This document shows, piece after piece, positions 35,036 through 45,675 of a DNA stretch of 64,000 nt. The DNA lies in contig OW240916.1 in assembly GCA_933207985.1 (NCBI GenBank), positions 131,825,464 to 131,889,463 on the forward strand, read 5' to 3'. Within the stretch, counting starts at the first letter, position 1. The number at the start of each line of letters is the position of its first letter. Under the pieces are notes generated by a model, which saw only the letters and a program-made list of their open reading frames with translations, did not search any database and was not told the DNA's origin. Source of the DNA: Pelobates cultripes (Eukaryota > Chordata > Amphibia > Anura > Pelobatidae). A program made the position numbers and the translations under genes.

Positions 35036-35700
35036 TAGTGTTAGAGTGAGTGTTAGTGTGTGTGTTAGTGTGTGTGTGTGTTAGAGTGAGTGTTAGTGTG
35101 TGTGTTAGTGTGTGTGTGTTAGAGTGAGTGTTAGTGTGTGTGTTAGTGTGTGTGTTAGAGTGAGTGTTAGAGTGAGTGTTAGAGTGTGTGTGTGTGTGTG
35201 TGTTAGAGTGAGTGTTAGTGTGTGTGTTAGTGTGTGTGAGTGTTAGTGTGTGTGTTAGTGTGTGTGTTAGTGTGTGTTAGAGTGAGTGTTAGAGTGAGTG
35301 TTAGAGTGAGTGTTAGAGTGAGTGTTAGTGTGTGTGTGTGTTAGAGTGAGTGTTAGTGTGTGTGAGTGTTAGAGTGAGTGTTAGTGTGTGTGAGTGTTAG
35401 AGTGTTAGTATGTGTGTTAGAGTGAGTGTTAGTGTGTGTGTTAGAGTGAGTGTTAGAGTGAGTGTTAGTGTGCGTGTCTGCTAGTGAGTGTTAGTGTGTG
35501 TGTCTGCTAGTGAGTGTGTTACTGAGTGTGTGTGTTAGTGAGTCTGCTTGATGTCTGTTAGTGAGTGCGTGTTTGTCAATGAGAGTGTATGTTTTGTAAG
35601 TGAGTGTATGTCTGTCGCTGAGTGTGTCTCTGTCAGTAAATGTGTGTGTCTGTTAGCTAGTGTGTATGCGTCTGTAAGTGTGTGTGTGTGTGTGTCTTCA
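35036..35700. repeat. TGTGTTAGAGTGAGTGTTAG minisatellite
   Basis: Dozens of GTGTGTGTTAG and AGTGAGTGTTAG units. Not CRISPR: there are no unique spacers. Confidence 0.95.
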
Positions 35701-35769
35701 GCACTTACCTTTCTCCAGCGCCGGACTCCCTTGGCACTGAGGATCCCTCAGCCTCTCAGCCTCTCAGCT

Positions 35770-36020
35770 CCGAATGCGACCGCGCACGCATTCAAACCGC
35801 CCATAGGAAAGCATTACTCAATGCTTTCCTATGGACGTTCAGTGTGCTCCTCTAGTGGCTGTCAGTGAGACAGCCACTAGAGACTGGATTAACCCGCAGT
35901 GAAACATAGCAGTTTCTCTGAAACTGCTATGTTTTCAGCTGCAGGGTTAAAACTAGAGGGACCTGACACCCAGACAATTTCATTGAGCTAAAGTGATCTG
36001 AGTATCTGTAGTGGTCCTTT
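35770..36020. repeat. CTCTAGTGGCTGTC module nested in hAT-type element
   Basis: Contains GGAAAGCATTACTCAATGCTTTCC (a hairpin), CTCTAGTGGCTGTCAGTGAGACAGCCACTAGAG and an end GTAGTGGTCCTTTAA, all shared with 54460-54780 and 60935-61274. Confidence 0.75.
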
Positions 36021-36800
36021 AAGTGTGTGTGCATCTGCATGCACTGGCGTACATACCGCGGTCGCAGGGGTCGCAGCCCTGTAACCCCTGCGACCAGGTG
36101 CCCACCGCCATGTGTTGCGGCCCGGCCTGCGCGCGGGGGGGGGGGCCCACGGATCACTTTTCGCACCGGGGCCCCATAGGTCATGTGTACGCCACTGGAC
36201 CCGATGGATCGTAAAATGGAGTATTTCCTTTCCTAGTCCTATGTATCCTCAGGCGCAAGTCTCCACCCTGCCGTTGCTCTCACGTCAGTCACAAGAACGA
36301 TGAAAGTATGGCTACAAGAACTGGAGGAGGACATCAGGAGTGGCAGAAGCCGTTCCTCCATTGTAGATAGCCTAAGAGATTTGCATTCAGCAATTGATTT
36401 TTCGTCCGAAGCAGCAGTGGATCTAGTAAGAAATCTTGCTAGAAATATGTCCTTTTCGATTTCCTCCAGACAGGCACTTTGGCTCAGGTCCTGGGCAGCT
36501 GATGCTTCCTCCAAGAATAGTTTATGTTCTTTACCATTTCACGGGAATATGTTGTTTGGTAAGAACTTGGACGAATGTATAAAGAAAGCGGCTGAAGGTA
36601 ATAAGGCCTTTCTACCTCAAGAAAGAAAATATAAAGGGTCCTTTCGTGCCAGGAAAGAGTATCATTCCTTTCGAGACAGTAGATCTTACAAGCCTGGTAG
36701 AGAATATTCCAGATTTCAACCAGGGAGAGGAGCCCAATCTGGAGGAAGAGGAGGCAAGTCGCGAGGTGCCTTTTCCTCCAAGAACCCTAGGAATTCATGA

Positions 36801-38401
36801 CTATATAATTCCCAAGTCCGAAGGGGTCGGGGCCTTTCTTCTCCAATATTTACACATTGTAAGAATCCACAAGCAACAGCTGGGTACTGGATATTATTCG
36901 GAGAGGATACCTTCTAGAATTCTTCAGGCATCCTCCCAACAGGTCCTTTCATCTCACAAAGTGGCCAGGGGACGAAGAGAAGCGTATGGATCTACATAAC
37001 TTCATTCTATCCTTACAGGCAGAAAAAGTCATCACAACTGTACCGGCAGACGACAGAAATCAGGGATTCTACTCTCACATCTTCCTAACAAAGAAATCCT
37101 CAGGAGGATGGAGGCCTATTCTGGATCTGCACAGATTAAACAAGCATCTGCACATTCGCAGATTCAAGATGGAATCCCTACAGTCTATTATAAAAGTGGT
37201 TTCACCCAACCAATGGATGTTATCTATAGACCTGTTAGACGCCTACTTCCACATACCCATTGCCCTATCCCATCAAAGGTTTCTGAGGTTTGCTGTGGAA
37301 GAGGGTCATTTCCAGTTCAGAGCACTCCCGTTTGGACTAAGAACAGCCCCAAGGACGTTCACAAAAGTGTTGGTAGTTCTGATTGCAGAACTAAGAAAGC
37401 TGAATATCGCTATCTATCATTATTTGGACGACATCCTGATTATAGGAAACAGTGAAGATTCATTGACCTCCCAAGCTATTACCAGCATTCAGTTTCTGCA
37501 AGCTCACGGCTGGAAGATCAACACCAAGAAGAGCCACCTCCACCCAACTCAATCTATGATTTATTTAGGTGCTCACTTCGACACTCTGAGGGGTACTGTT
37601 CAACTTTCAATGGCAAGAATATTGAAGCTCAGGATACAATTAAGAAGGATGATAAAGTCCAGTATTGTTCCTGCAAAGGCAATAATGAGCCTCCTCGGAT
37701 CTATGTCATCCACGATAGGGCTGACCAGATGGGCACAATTGAGGATGAGACCGTTTCAAGCCAATTTCCTGTTGCAATTTTCTTCCAAGAATCTACTCCA
37801 ACCCATCAAGTTATCCCGGGCCGTACGCCATTCCCTGATCTGGTGGCTGAACAAAGAACACCTTTCCAGGGGGTTTCCACTAGGAGACATCACATTGATA
37901 GCAGTGACAACAGATGCCAGCCAATGGGGATGGGGCGCCCATTGTCTCCACGACTTTGCACAGGAAGAATGGAGTTTCATGACAAACAATATGCATTCCA
38001 ATCTGCTAGAACTTCTTGCAGTCCTCAAAGCACTGAAGCATTTCTCGGTATATCTCAAAGATCAATGGGTAAAGATAAGGACAGACAACACCACCGTATC
38101 AATCACCAAGGAGGCACCAGGAGTGGCAAGATGATGGTGATTATGAAACAACTAATGGAGTGGGTGCAAAGGAACTTGGCAGGCCTTACAGCCATCCATC
38201 TTCCAGGGAAACTGAATCAATTGGCAGATTTCCTCAGCAGATCCAGGATAGACCCAGGAGAATGGTGCCTATCGGACAGAGTATTGTGGACAAGTGGGGC
38301 CTCCCTCAAATAGACCTATTAGCTACTCGTGTCAACAGGAAGGTGAAGGATTACTTCACGAAAGAGGAAGACCATCTAGCACTAGGAAGAGACGCCTTAT
38401 C
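36801..38401 (+). pseudogene. DIRS reverse transcriptase/RNase H, first part (broken)
   Basis: The longest frame (36986-38134, 382 residues) covers the fingers (GGWRPILDLHRLNKHL), RT motif A (IDLLDAYFHIP, about 81-91), motif B (FRALPFGLRTAP, 111-122), motif C with the catalytic YLDD (146-149), and then RNase H with TDASQWGWGAH (309-319), a catalytic Glu in ELLAVL (342) and TDNTT (366-370). The catalytic residues are kept. Breaks: TAA at 36860-36862 and a frame change just before it, a frame change near 38100 after DNTTVS, and another near 38280 before IVDKWGLPQIDLLATR. The C-terminal region continues after the hAT-type insertion. It copies the element RNA into DNA. Confidence 0.92.
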
Positions 38402-38569
38402 CAGGGGCGTACCTAGAGCATTTGGCACCCGGGGCGGATCCTGTGCTTGGCACACCCCCCCCCAAAAAAAAAAACCTGTAAAAAATTTTCAAGGTTCTCT
38501 TTTTTTTTTTTTACAATTGTAAAGACTCCTGTTCCAATACAAAACCCCGCCTTCTACAAAATCCCTGCA

Positions 38570-38690
38570 GCCCCACACACACATTTACAGGCAGACAGTC
38601 ACACACTCAGTTACAGACAGACAGTCACACACTCAGTTACAGGCAGACAGTCACACACAGTCACAGGCAGACAGTCACACATACACATTT
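38570..38690. repeat. CAGACAGTCACACACTCAGTTACAGG tandem repeat
   Basis: Four imperfect units of about 30 bp. Confidence 0.9.
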
Positions 38691-39299
38691 CCTCCGTGCG
38701 GCCAGTTTATCAGCTGTTTGCTTGTGTGAGCTGTACTGGCCGCACGGCACCCTAACTACCATGGGACACTGTGCGGCCACAGCTCACACAGCCCCCTCCA
38801 GCCAGGGCCGGTGCAAGGATTTTTGCCGCCCTAGGCAAAAGTAAAGTTTGCCGCCCCCCATGTGACATCACAATGCCCCACCCATATGATTTGCCATGTT
38901 AACTAACGCCAGTGCTGCAGTGCCGCCGTGTTTACATTAAAAAGGCCTGCAGGGACAGGCTATAGACACCAGAACCACTACATTAAGCTGAAGTGGTTCT
39001 GGGGACTATAGTGTTTCTTTAATGTGAGGTAAATTAGAGCTTAGTGCCACAAATAATATACTAGATTGCCTACTTACAGCCAGATGAGGATGATGATGGG
39101 CTCTGGCTGCAGTCTGGCTCCACTGGTCTTAGTGCAGAACAGGCTCTCTGGAGGAGGTTTGTAACTGTAGTCACAAAAATCAATGTTCTGGGAGAACGGG
39201 AAGCAGCTCCATTTTTTGGGGGTCCTTTACACAGCTCAAGGTCTGGGTCCCAGGGTCCACCTTCATGTTCCACCAATGAGTTTGTTCACAGGGGGTGGA

Positions 39300-39575
39300 A
39301 TGTGTAGGGGATGTCCTGATATGTGTGTAAGGAATGCATTGTGTGAAATTGTGTTTGTATGTGTAAGGGCTGCAAGGTGTGTTTCTGTGTATGTATGAGA
39401 TGCATTGAATGTGTGTAAGGGGTGCATTGAGTGTGTGTAATGAATGCATTGTGTGTTTCTGTGTGTGTAAGGGATGCATTGTGTGTAACGGTTGCATTGC
39501 TTGTGTATGTGTGTCTGTGTGTGTAATGCATTGTGTGTTTTTCTGTGTGCAAGGGGTGCATTGTGTGTATGTGAT
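39300..39575. repeat. TG-rich degenerate repeat (TGCATTGTGTGT)
   Basis: Variants of GTGTAAGGGATGCATTGTGTGT. Frames here are low-complexity. Confidence 0.85.
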
Positions 39576-39589
39576 GAATGTCAATCTCT

Positions 39590-39904
39590 CCTCCCGCTCC
39601 AATTTCCTTTTCCTCCTCCCAATTTCTCTTTCTCACCCCCCTCCTAATTTCTCTTTCCCCCCTCCTAATATCTCTTCCCCCCTCCTAATTTCAATTTCTC
39701 TCCCCCCCTCCTAATTTCAATTTCTCTCCCCCCAATTTCTATTTCTCTCCCGCCCTAATTTCTCTTTCCCCCCCTCCTAATATCTCTCCCGCCTCCTAAT
39801 ATCTCTCCCTCCCTCCTAATTTCTCTTCCCCCCTCCTAATTTCTCTCTCGCCCCCCCTCTCCTTTCTCACCCCCCCTCTCCTTTCTCACCCCCCCTCTCC
39901 TTTC
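39590..39904. repeat. Pyrimidine minisatellite (CCCCTCCTAATTTCTCTTTC)
   Basis: About 20-bp units with strong strand bias, running into the assembly gap. Confidence 0.95.
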
Positions 39905-40004
39905 NNNNNNNNNNNNNNNNNNNNNNNNNNNNNNNNNNNNNNNNNNNNNNNNNNNNNNNNNNNNNNNNNNNNNNNNNNNNNNNNNNNNNNNNNNNNNNNN
40001 NNNN
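39905..40004. other. Assembly gap (100 N)
   Basis: Exactly 100 N directly after the pyrimidine minisatellite. Probably a gap of unknown size. Confidence 1.
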
Positions 40005-40197
40005 TCAGGCTGCGCCCGGGCGGTGCGGTCCGCCCTCATGGACGCACCGCCCGGGCAAAGCTGCAGCCGCCTGAGGCTCTCTACAGAGCGCTCGGGCGGC
40101 TGCAGCATGGGGGGGCGGCGGGGCTGGTCATGGCACCCCCCACCCGGCTGGCACCCGGGGCGGACCGCACCCCCCGCCCCCCCTTAGTATGCCACTG

Positions 40198-40482
40198 GCC
40201 TTATCCAGTCCCTGGAGATTCAAAATAGGGTATGCATTCCCTTCATTTCCATTGATCTTCCCAATCCTGAGGAGGATGAGAACAGAGAGGGTATCTCTCA
40301 TCCTGATAGCGCCCTATTGGCCTCGAAGGCCTTGGTTTCCCCTGCTTCAGAACCTTTCAGTGGAACCTCCTCTCCCTCTTCCCAGAACTCCGGATCTACT
40401 GTTCCAGGGCACAGTGTTGCATCCAAACCCAGTCTCACTAAATCTCATGGCATGGAGACTGAAAGGAACAGGCTTGTGAACA
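40198..40482 (+). pseudogene. DIRS pol C-terminal part
   Basis: It continues the RT/RNase H polyprotein after the insertion. The frame reads SSPWRFKIGYAFPSFPLI, RVSLILIAPYWPRRPWF and LHPNPVSLNLMAWRLKG and ends at TGA near 40480. In vertebrate DIRS elements the region after RNase H resembles an adenine methyltransferase, and this segment together with DLLATRVNRKV at 38300-38345 occupies that place. It overlaps the start of the recombinase frame (40317) in another frame, the usual compact DIRS arrangement. No frame break is seen in this part. Confidence 0.85.
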
Positions 40483-41408
40483 AAGGATTCTCCCAGGCCG
40501 TAATAGAAACTATGCTGAAGGCACGAAAGCATTCCACTTCAGCCACTTATTATAGAGTATGGGAAGTTTTCTCCGCCTGGGCTCTTCCAAAAAATATTGA
40601 TCTGCAGAATCCCTCTTCCACGGATATTTTGGAGTTCTTACAGTCTGGACTTTCTAAAGGTCTGAGTTATAATACTCTAAAAGTACACGTCTCAGCTTTG
40701 TCCGCCTTAACCAATCACAGATGGGCATTGGACTCAGATGTTATTAGATTCATTAAAGGAGTCCTTAAAATTAAGCCTCCAACTAAGCCATTTGTTCCCT
40801 CCTGGAATCTAGCTTTGGTTCTGAACACCTTAAAATTGAGAGTTTCAGAGCTCCACGCCCTATCCACTAAGGAACCCTTTACGGTCTTTCATAAGGACAG
40901 ATTTATCCTCCGTACTGTTCCTGAATTTAGACCTAAAGTCACCTCCGCCTTTCACATTAACGATGATATTGTTCTCCCATCTCTGAGGCCTGAAGGCCAA
41001 GAAAGCAAGAATTCAACTGACCTGTCATCTCTGGATCTAGTGAGATGCCTTCGTATCTATATTGAAAGGACTGCTGCTTGGTGCATTTCTCAAAGTCTCT
41101 TGGTCCTTCATAATGGCAGTGGAAAAGGCTTGCAAGCCCCTAAATCTACCATTAGCAGTTGGATAGTGGCAGCCATTATACGGGCTTATCAATCTTCTGG
41201 ATATCCGGTCCCTGTGGGTCTTAAAGCTCATTCCACTAGGGCCCTCTCATCTTCCCGGGCAGCAGCGGCTAATGTCTCTCCTGAACTCATTTGTAAGGCG
41301 GCCACATGGTCTTCCACCAATACCTTTATTAGAAGTTATCAAATTGATGTCAGAGCAGGTCTATCAGATCAATTTGCTAAATCAGTTCTGTCTGTATCCG
41401 ATACATGA
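40317..41408 (+). pseudogene. DIRS tyrosine recombinase with internal deletion
   Basis: An open frame of 363 residues. The N-terminal core-binding domain spans about 50-160 (TYYRVWEVFSAWAL, VSALSALTNHRW). The catalytic domain keeps the first Arg (R175 in LRVSELHALS), the H-x-x-R box (HSTR, 305-308), a Trp (W331) and the nucleophilic Tyr in SYQ (Y341). Between LVLNTL (about 171) and LRVSEL (about 174) the family normally has some 30 more residues, so an in-frame deletion has removed the helices before the first catalytic Arg. The enzyme would integrate circular element DNA by site-specific recombination. The ATG used lies inside the pol C-terminal frame, and a true start may be upstream. The open frame is long, but the deletion makes function doubtful. 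Confidence 0.88.
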
Positions 41409-41505
41409 TTCTTTGTTTTTCACTTATTAATGATGTTAATACACTTTGCATTCAAAATTTTTGAGTCTGTGTCTTCTTCCCTCCCTGGTTTATTGCTTGG
41501 GTATT

Positions 41506-41600
41506 ACCCAATGTTGTGCGGCCATGGATATGGCCAGGAAAATGGAAAATGTATTCATACTTACCGTAATTTTCTTTTCCTGGTCATAGGCCATGGCAGC
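41506..41600. repeat. DIRS internal complementary region
   Basis: The inverse of the left end (CATGGATATGGCCAGGAAA) is fused to the inverse of the right end (ATTCATACTTACCGTAATTT). It is the expected template for joining the ends during circularisation. Confidence 0.88.
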
Positions 41601-41636
41601 AAAGGGGTCCCACCCGAGGCTATTGCTGTAAAACAT

Positions 41637-41776
41637 GACTGGGGAAGGAGGGATAGGAGGTGGTACTTAATTATTATTCCTGTCCAATGAGGATAGGGAG
41701 GAGCTACCCAATGTTGTGCTGCCATGGTCTATGACCAGGAAAAGAAAATTACGGTAAGTATGAATAAATTTTCCAT
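41637..41776. repeat. DIRS right inverted terminal repeat
   Basis: Inverse of 32828-32945, extended by CCAGGAAAAGAAAATTACGG and GAATAAATTTTCCATT at the outer edge. Confidence 0.88.
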
Positions 41777-43123
41777 TACAGATAAATATATATAATTACT
41801 TAAATAACTACATAAGTATACATGTAGAATTTAAATACATATATATGTATATATACAAAAATTCTACGTGTATGCTTAAGTAATATTTTAACATAATTAT
41901 GTGATTTAATTAATTAAAATTTGATTGACGTGCCTGACAACCCAGGCAGGAAGTGCAGTGAATTAAATTCGCACGTGCTATATTTAACCCTGTAACTTTC
42001 CAAGACACTATAAAACCTGTACATGGGGGGTACTATTTTACTCGGGAGACTTCGCTGAACACAAATATCATGTTTCAAAATGATAAATTGTATTACAACA
42101 ATGATATATTTAGTAAAAGTGACGTTTTTTGAATTTTTCACACGAACGGCACTTTTACTGACCATATTATTGTTGTAATATGTTTTACTGTTTTGAAACA
42201 CTTTTGTTTGTGTTCAGTGAAGTCTCCCAAGTATAACAGTACCCCCTATGTACAGGTTTTATGGTGTTTTGGAAAGTTAGAGAGTCAAATATAAGGCTTG
42301 CGTTTCATTTTTTTCACATTGAAATTTGCCAGATTGGTTACGTTGCATTTGAGACCGTATGGTAGCCCAGGAATGAGAATTACCCCCATGATGGCATGCC
42401 ATTTGAAAAAGTAGACAACCCAAGGTATTGCAAATGGGGTATGTCCAGTCATTTTTAGTAGCCACTTAGTCACAAACACTGGCCAAATATTAGTTTTTTT
42501 GCTCTTTTCACACAAAAACAAATATGAACACTAACTGGCTAAAGTGGCTACTATAAAAGACTGGACATACCCACTTGCAATATCTTTTGCAAATGGTATG
42601 CCATCATGGGGTTAAATCTCATTCCTGGGTTACAACACGGTCTCAAAGGCAACATAACCAACCTGGCGAATTTCAATTTGAAAAAACTGATAAATGGAAT
42701 GTGCTATATTTGAACCTTTAACTTTCCAAAACACCATAAAAACTGTTAATGGGGGGTGGAGGGGGGGGAGGGGGTACTGTTGTACTCGTGAGACTTTGCT
42801 GAATCCAAATATGTGTTTTTTTTGCAGTTAAAGATAACGGTATTATGACATTTACAGCTAAAATGTCTACAATTTTTAAAAAAAATCTTAATTTCTCACA
42901 GTTTTTGTAATTTTATTCATAATAAATTATGTTTCAAATATGAATAGTTCATGAAAAATGAAAGCCCAGTTTCTCCTGAACAAAATGATATATAATAAGT
43001 GTGGGTGCACTTAATATGAATGAGGTGAATTACGATTGAACAGACATATAGCGCAAATACAGTTTTTGTTTACATTTTGTTTTGATCAGAACGTGTACTA
43101 TTGTCTCCGTCCTGAAGGGGTTA

Positions 43124-43438
43124 ATAGGCGGTGGGTTCAGTGTTCACTGTGGCATAACAAGGGACCACACACAAGTCTTTCGGGAGACAAACAAGGGGGT
43201 ACGGACAACCGAACATAGGGGAATGGAGTCTGCTACACCTATTTATTTTGACTGATCAAAAGTGAAAATATATTCTTCTTATATTCTTCTTAAATCATTT
43301 AATTGTAGATGCACGAGTCACATTGTATTCAGCTTCAGATGACACATATGCATTCCCCTGTAATATATTTGTAAATAAACAAAAGATAGATATCCCTTTA
43401 TTGGCAAATTGTTCAGTGAGACTGCACAGACATGATCT
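43124..43438. other. Unannotated DNA
   Basis: No gene or repeat recognised. Confidence 0.4.
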
Positions 43439-43737
43439 ATGAGGTCTGTCTGGAAAAAGTCCAGCCAATATTAATATAACGAGTACCGTTTGCGCAACAT
43501 CGATGTAAACCTGGCAACCAAAAAGAGTGGACTGGAATGTGCATGCATGAACAATGACAACTTCGCTTTACTAGTAAGTAGTACAGTGAAGGGAAGTAGT
43601 AAGTGGGGATGCTAGACAACGTTGACTGAGAATGTGTACTGTGTGGCCATTGCATTCACAATGACTGAGTAGAGCAACAAATCTGCATCAAATTTTCGGT
43701 TAAGCTCAAACACTGCTCAGCAGAAAGTATTCGGATC

Positions 43738-45450
43738 AGGCCTGGACTGGCCATCAGGCAAACAGGGGAAATGCCTGGTGGGCTGCGATGGCCATGGGCC
43801 AGCTGACAGGGGAGATCAATGTATCTTCCCAGCCGGCCCCTTTAGGTCTGGTGCTGCCTGCCCCATCTCTCTCACCAGCCTGCACACTGATGCACAGCGC
43901 AGGCCTTGTGCACATGGTCTACACCTGTCAAGGGGTGTAGACCAGATGCTTCTTCCACTGGACCACCAGGGGAAATAATTCCTCCCCAGCACCCTCTCCT
44001 GCCAAAGATCAAGGTAAGGAAGAGGGATGGGGGAGTATGTAAGTTTTTTTGTTTTTCTGCCCCATGTCCCCCTTCCTCACCCAGCAGTTCCTGCCCCTCC
44101 CTCTTTTACACCCTGCAGCCCCTGTTCCCCTCTTACCCTGCAGACCCTGTTCCCCTCTCACCCAGAAGCCTCATGGCCCCACTCACACAGTGCAGCCCCT
44201 GTTTTCCCCTCTCACCCTGCAGCCCCTGCCTTCCTCTCTCACCCTGCAGCCCCTGCCTTCCCCTCTCACCCTGCAGCCCCTGCCCCCCTCTTACCCTGCA
44301 GCTCCCCTTTTTACCCTGTAGCCCCTTGACCCCCATACCCTGCAGCCTCTGCAGCCCCTGCCCCTCTCATAATTGAGCTCAAATTAGGATTACTCAGTTA
44401 TCTCTCAAACACAGAAACTTGCATACATATTTTACAATATCAAAAATATACTCAAAAAAATACAGGAACCCCTGCCCCTCTCATACACTGCAGTCCCTGT
44501 CTCCCCACTCACCCAGCACTACCTGTTTTCCCCTATCACCCAGCATCCACTGTCTTCCCCTCTCACCCAGCATCCCCTGTCTCTCCCTCTCATACTCTGC
44601 TTCCCCTGTCTCCCCCTCCCACCCAGCAGACCCCGTCTTCCCCTCTCAGCTTGCAGCCCCACATCCCCGCTCATACCCAGCATACCCTGTCTCCCCCTCT
44701 TACACCCTGCATCCCCTGTCTACCCCTCTCATATCCTGCATCCTATATTTCCCCCTCTAACCCAGAAGCTTCTGTCCCGCCACCCTGCACTCCCACCAGG
44801 ACCCCCCCTTCACCTTTCATCCAGCAGTCGCTGCCCCCCTTCACCATGCAGCCCCTTCCACTCCCTCTCATCTTGCAGCCAGCTGTTCTCTTCCACTGAA
44901 GCCTCTGTCTCCCCCTCTTACCCAGCAGCCCCATGTCCCTGTCTCACACCCTGCCCTTCCTCTCACCCAGCAGCCTCTCTCATACCCTGTATCCCCTGTC
45001 TCCACCTTCCTTCCTCCCACCCAGCAGCCCATGCCTTCTCACCCAGCAGGCCTTGCCCCACCTCTCACCCAGCAGCCACTGCCCCCTCACCCAGAAGCCA
45101 CATGTCCCCTCTCACACCATGCATTCCCATGTCCATTCTCACACCCTGCATCCCCATGTCCCCTTCTCACAACCTGGAACTGCCCCATGTCCCCTTCTCA
45201 CACCATGCAGCCCCATGTCCATTCTCACACCATGCAGCCCCATTTCCCCCTTCCACACTCTAGATCTTATTCCGCCCTCACACAAACATCGCCTATCAGC
45301 CCCACGCTACATATGGACTGCCCTGAGGGGTATTAAACAAATGTGCCCACTTTGCAAAGGCATGAATGTCATTGGTGATGACACAACATGCACCCTCCGA
45401 GGGCTCTTCTGCCTTTAAATGGGCTGAATTTTTGCCCCAGTCCTGACCTG
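43738..45450. mobile_element. Non-autonomous hAT-type element in mariner (1713 bp)
   Basis: ATTCGGAT (43730-43737) and ATTTGGAT (45451-45458) are an 8-bp duplication with one change. The ends are CAGGCCTGGACTGGCC and GCCCCAGTCCTGACCTG. The interior is filled by a pyrimidine minisatellite. No transposase. Confidence 0.88.
44090..45260. repeat. CCCTGCAGCCCCTG... pyrimidine minisatellite
   Basis: Tandem CCCTCTCACCCTGCAGCCCCTG units with decay to the right. Frames of 60-160 codons in several registers arise from the repeat and its strand bias, not from selection. Confidence 0.93.
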
Positions 45451-45675
45451 ATTTGGATGATTCAGAAGTTCAGATGATGCAATGAGTGCAGCGCAAATAA
45501 AAGTGTGGCACAAAAGATGGTCAAGAATCTGATTTTGCCCTGCGACTTCGGGCTTTTCCCACGACTAAAATCACCTTTGAAAAAGAAGAGATTACACTGG
45601 GAGAACTGTATGAGGTCCCAAGGTGCCTACTTTGAAGGGGACTGAGGCATCCTTGTCCTATGTACAATGTTTCTC

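Larger units (their letters stand above)
34626..36197. mobile_element. Non-autonomous hAT-type element in DIRS gag (1572 bp)
   Basis: GACCCGAT is perfectly duplicated at 34618-34625 and 36198-36205. The ends are CAGTGGCGTACATACC and GTGTACGCCACTG. Near each end sits a second GCGTACATACC-GGTCGCAGGGG block, so the sub-terminal regions are also repetitive. The interior carries a TG minisatellite (35036-35700) and a CTCTAGTGGCTGTC module (35780-36020). No transposase. Confidence 0.95.
33939..36800 (+). pseudogene. DIRS gag-like protein, split by a hAT insertion
   Basis: The first half runs from 33939 to 34625. It has a CISC...C cysteine cluster near the start, a HAVAQGIREVE helix, an acidic middle (NSEDEFMD) and a conserved AEAWDFAPKVDASVVRLAK block. 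The reading resumes at 36198 after the insertion with DRKMEY, then an in-frame TAG at 36234-36236. It goes on through WLQELEEDIRSG and RQALWLRSWAADASSK to a basic, Gly/Arg/Ser-rich tail (SRFQPGRGAQSGG) ending at TGA 36798-36800. Such proteins are often mislabelled as lamina-associated polypeptide-like, because part of vertebrate LAP2-alpha resembles DIRS gag. The role would be RNA packaging. The stop and the insertion make this copy a pseudogene. Confidence 0.85.
38402..40197. mobile_element. Non-autonomous hAT-type element in DIRS pol (1796 bp, with gap)
   Basis: GCCTTATC is perfectly duplicated at 38394-38401 and 40198-40205. The ends are CAGGGGCGTACCTAGAG and TTAGTATGCCACTG, with a repeated TGGCACCCGGGGCGGA block just inside each end. 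The interior holds CA repeats (38570-38690), a CAGGGCCGGTGCAAGG end of a further element at 38805, TG repeats, a pyrimidine minisatellite and a 100-N gap. Confidence 0.93.
32828..41776 (+). mobile_element. DIRS-type tyrosine-recombinase retrotransposon with two hAT insertions
   Basis: The inverted terminal repeats are CCTGGCCATATCCATGGCAG at the left and its inverse at the right. An internal complementary region at about 41506-41600 joins the inverses of both ends. Between them lie gag, RT/RNase H and tyrosine recombinase in DIRS order. Without its two hAT-type insertions (1572 and 1796 bp) the element is about 5.6 kb, normal for DIRS. Stops and frameshifts in each gene show it is inactive. 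Confidence 0.93.
32700..43123. mobile_element. TTAA-ended non-coding element, copy 2 (interrupted by DIRS)
   Basis: The flanks of the DIRS element belong together. 32700-32827 is the AT-rich part. 41777-43123 matches 10780-12090 of copy 1 in the same order and orientation, including CCTGACAACCCA, CTGTAACTTTCCAAGACAC, AAACCTGTACATG and GGAGACTTCGCTGAACACAAAT. The right end is a degraded CCGTCCTGAAGGGGTTAAT. The GTACTATTACG terminal palindromes are lost. The boundaries are approximate. Confidence 0.65.
43661..45640 (+). pseudogene. Mariner transposase remnant
   Basis: The start codon at 43661 is followed by MTE and a TAG, then KSASNFRLSSNTAQQ- in place of the family's QICIKF-region, up to the hAT-type insertion at 43738. 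After it comes AMSAAQIKVWHK, then a large deletion, then the C-terminal block around the third catalytic Asp (LPCDFGLFPRLKSPLKKKR; in the family PCDFWLFP). Stops, frame changes and the missing central DDD core make it a fossil. Mariner transposases cut and paste their element at TA sites. Confidence 0.68.
43439..45670 (+). mobile_element. Mariner-family transposon fossil, split by a hAT insertion
   Basis: The left end, TATGAGGTCTGTCTGGAAAA (from 43438), is a mariner-type terminal repeat. The 5' non-coding part and transposase start follow at 43661. The reading resumes after the hAT-type element. The right terminal repeat is missing: the match ends after TCCTATGTACAATGTTTCT near 45675. Confidence 0.72.

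Noticed and set aside
35036..35700. Regular short repeats resembling a CRISPR array
   Set aside because: Units are contiguous TG/TTAG variants without unique spacers or cas genes, inside a hAT-type element of a vertebrate genome.
33939..36800. A host LAP2/thymopoietin-like gene
   Set aside because: Position between DIRS terminal repeat and DIRS RT, and the surrounding element structure, identify it as DIRS gag. The resemblance to LAP2-alpha is a known source of mislabelling.
43906..45418. Several frames of 100-160 codons rich in Pro, Leu and Ser
   Set aside because: They occur in multiple registers of one pyrimidine minisatellite with no start context or conserved domain.
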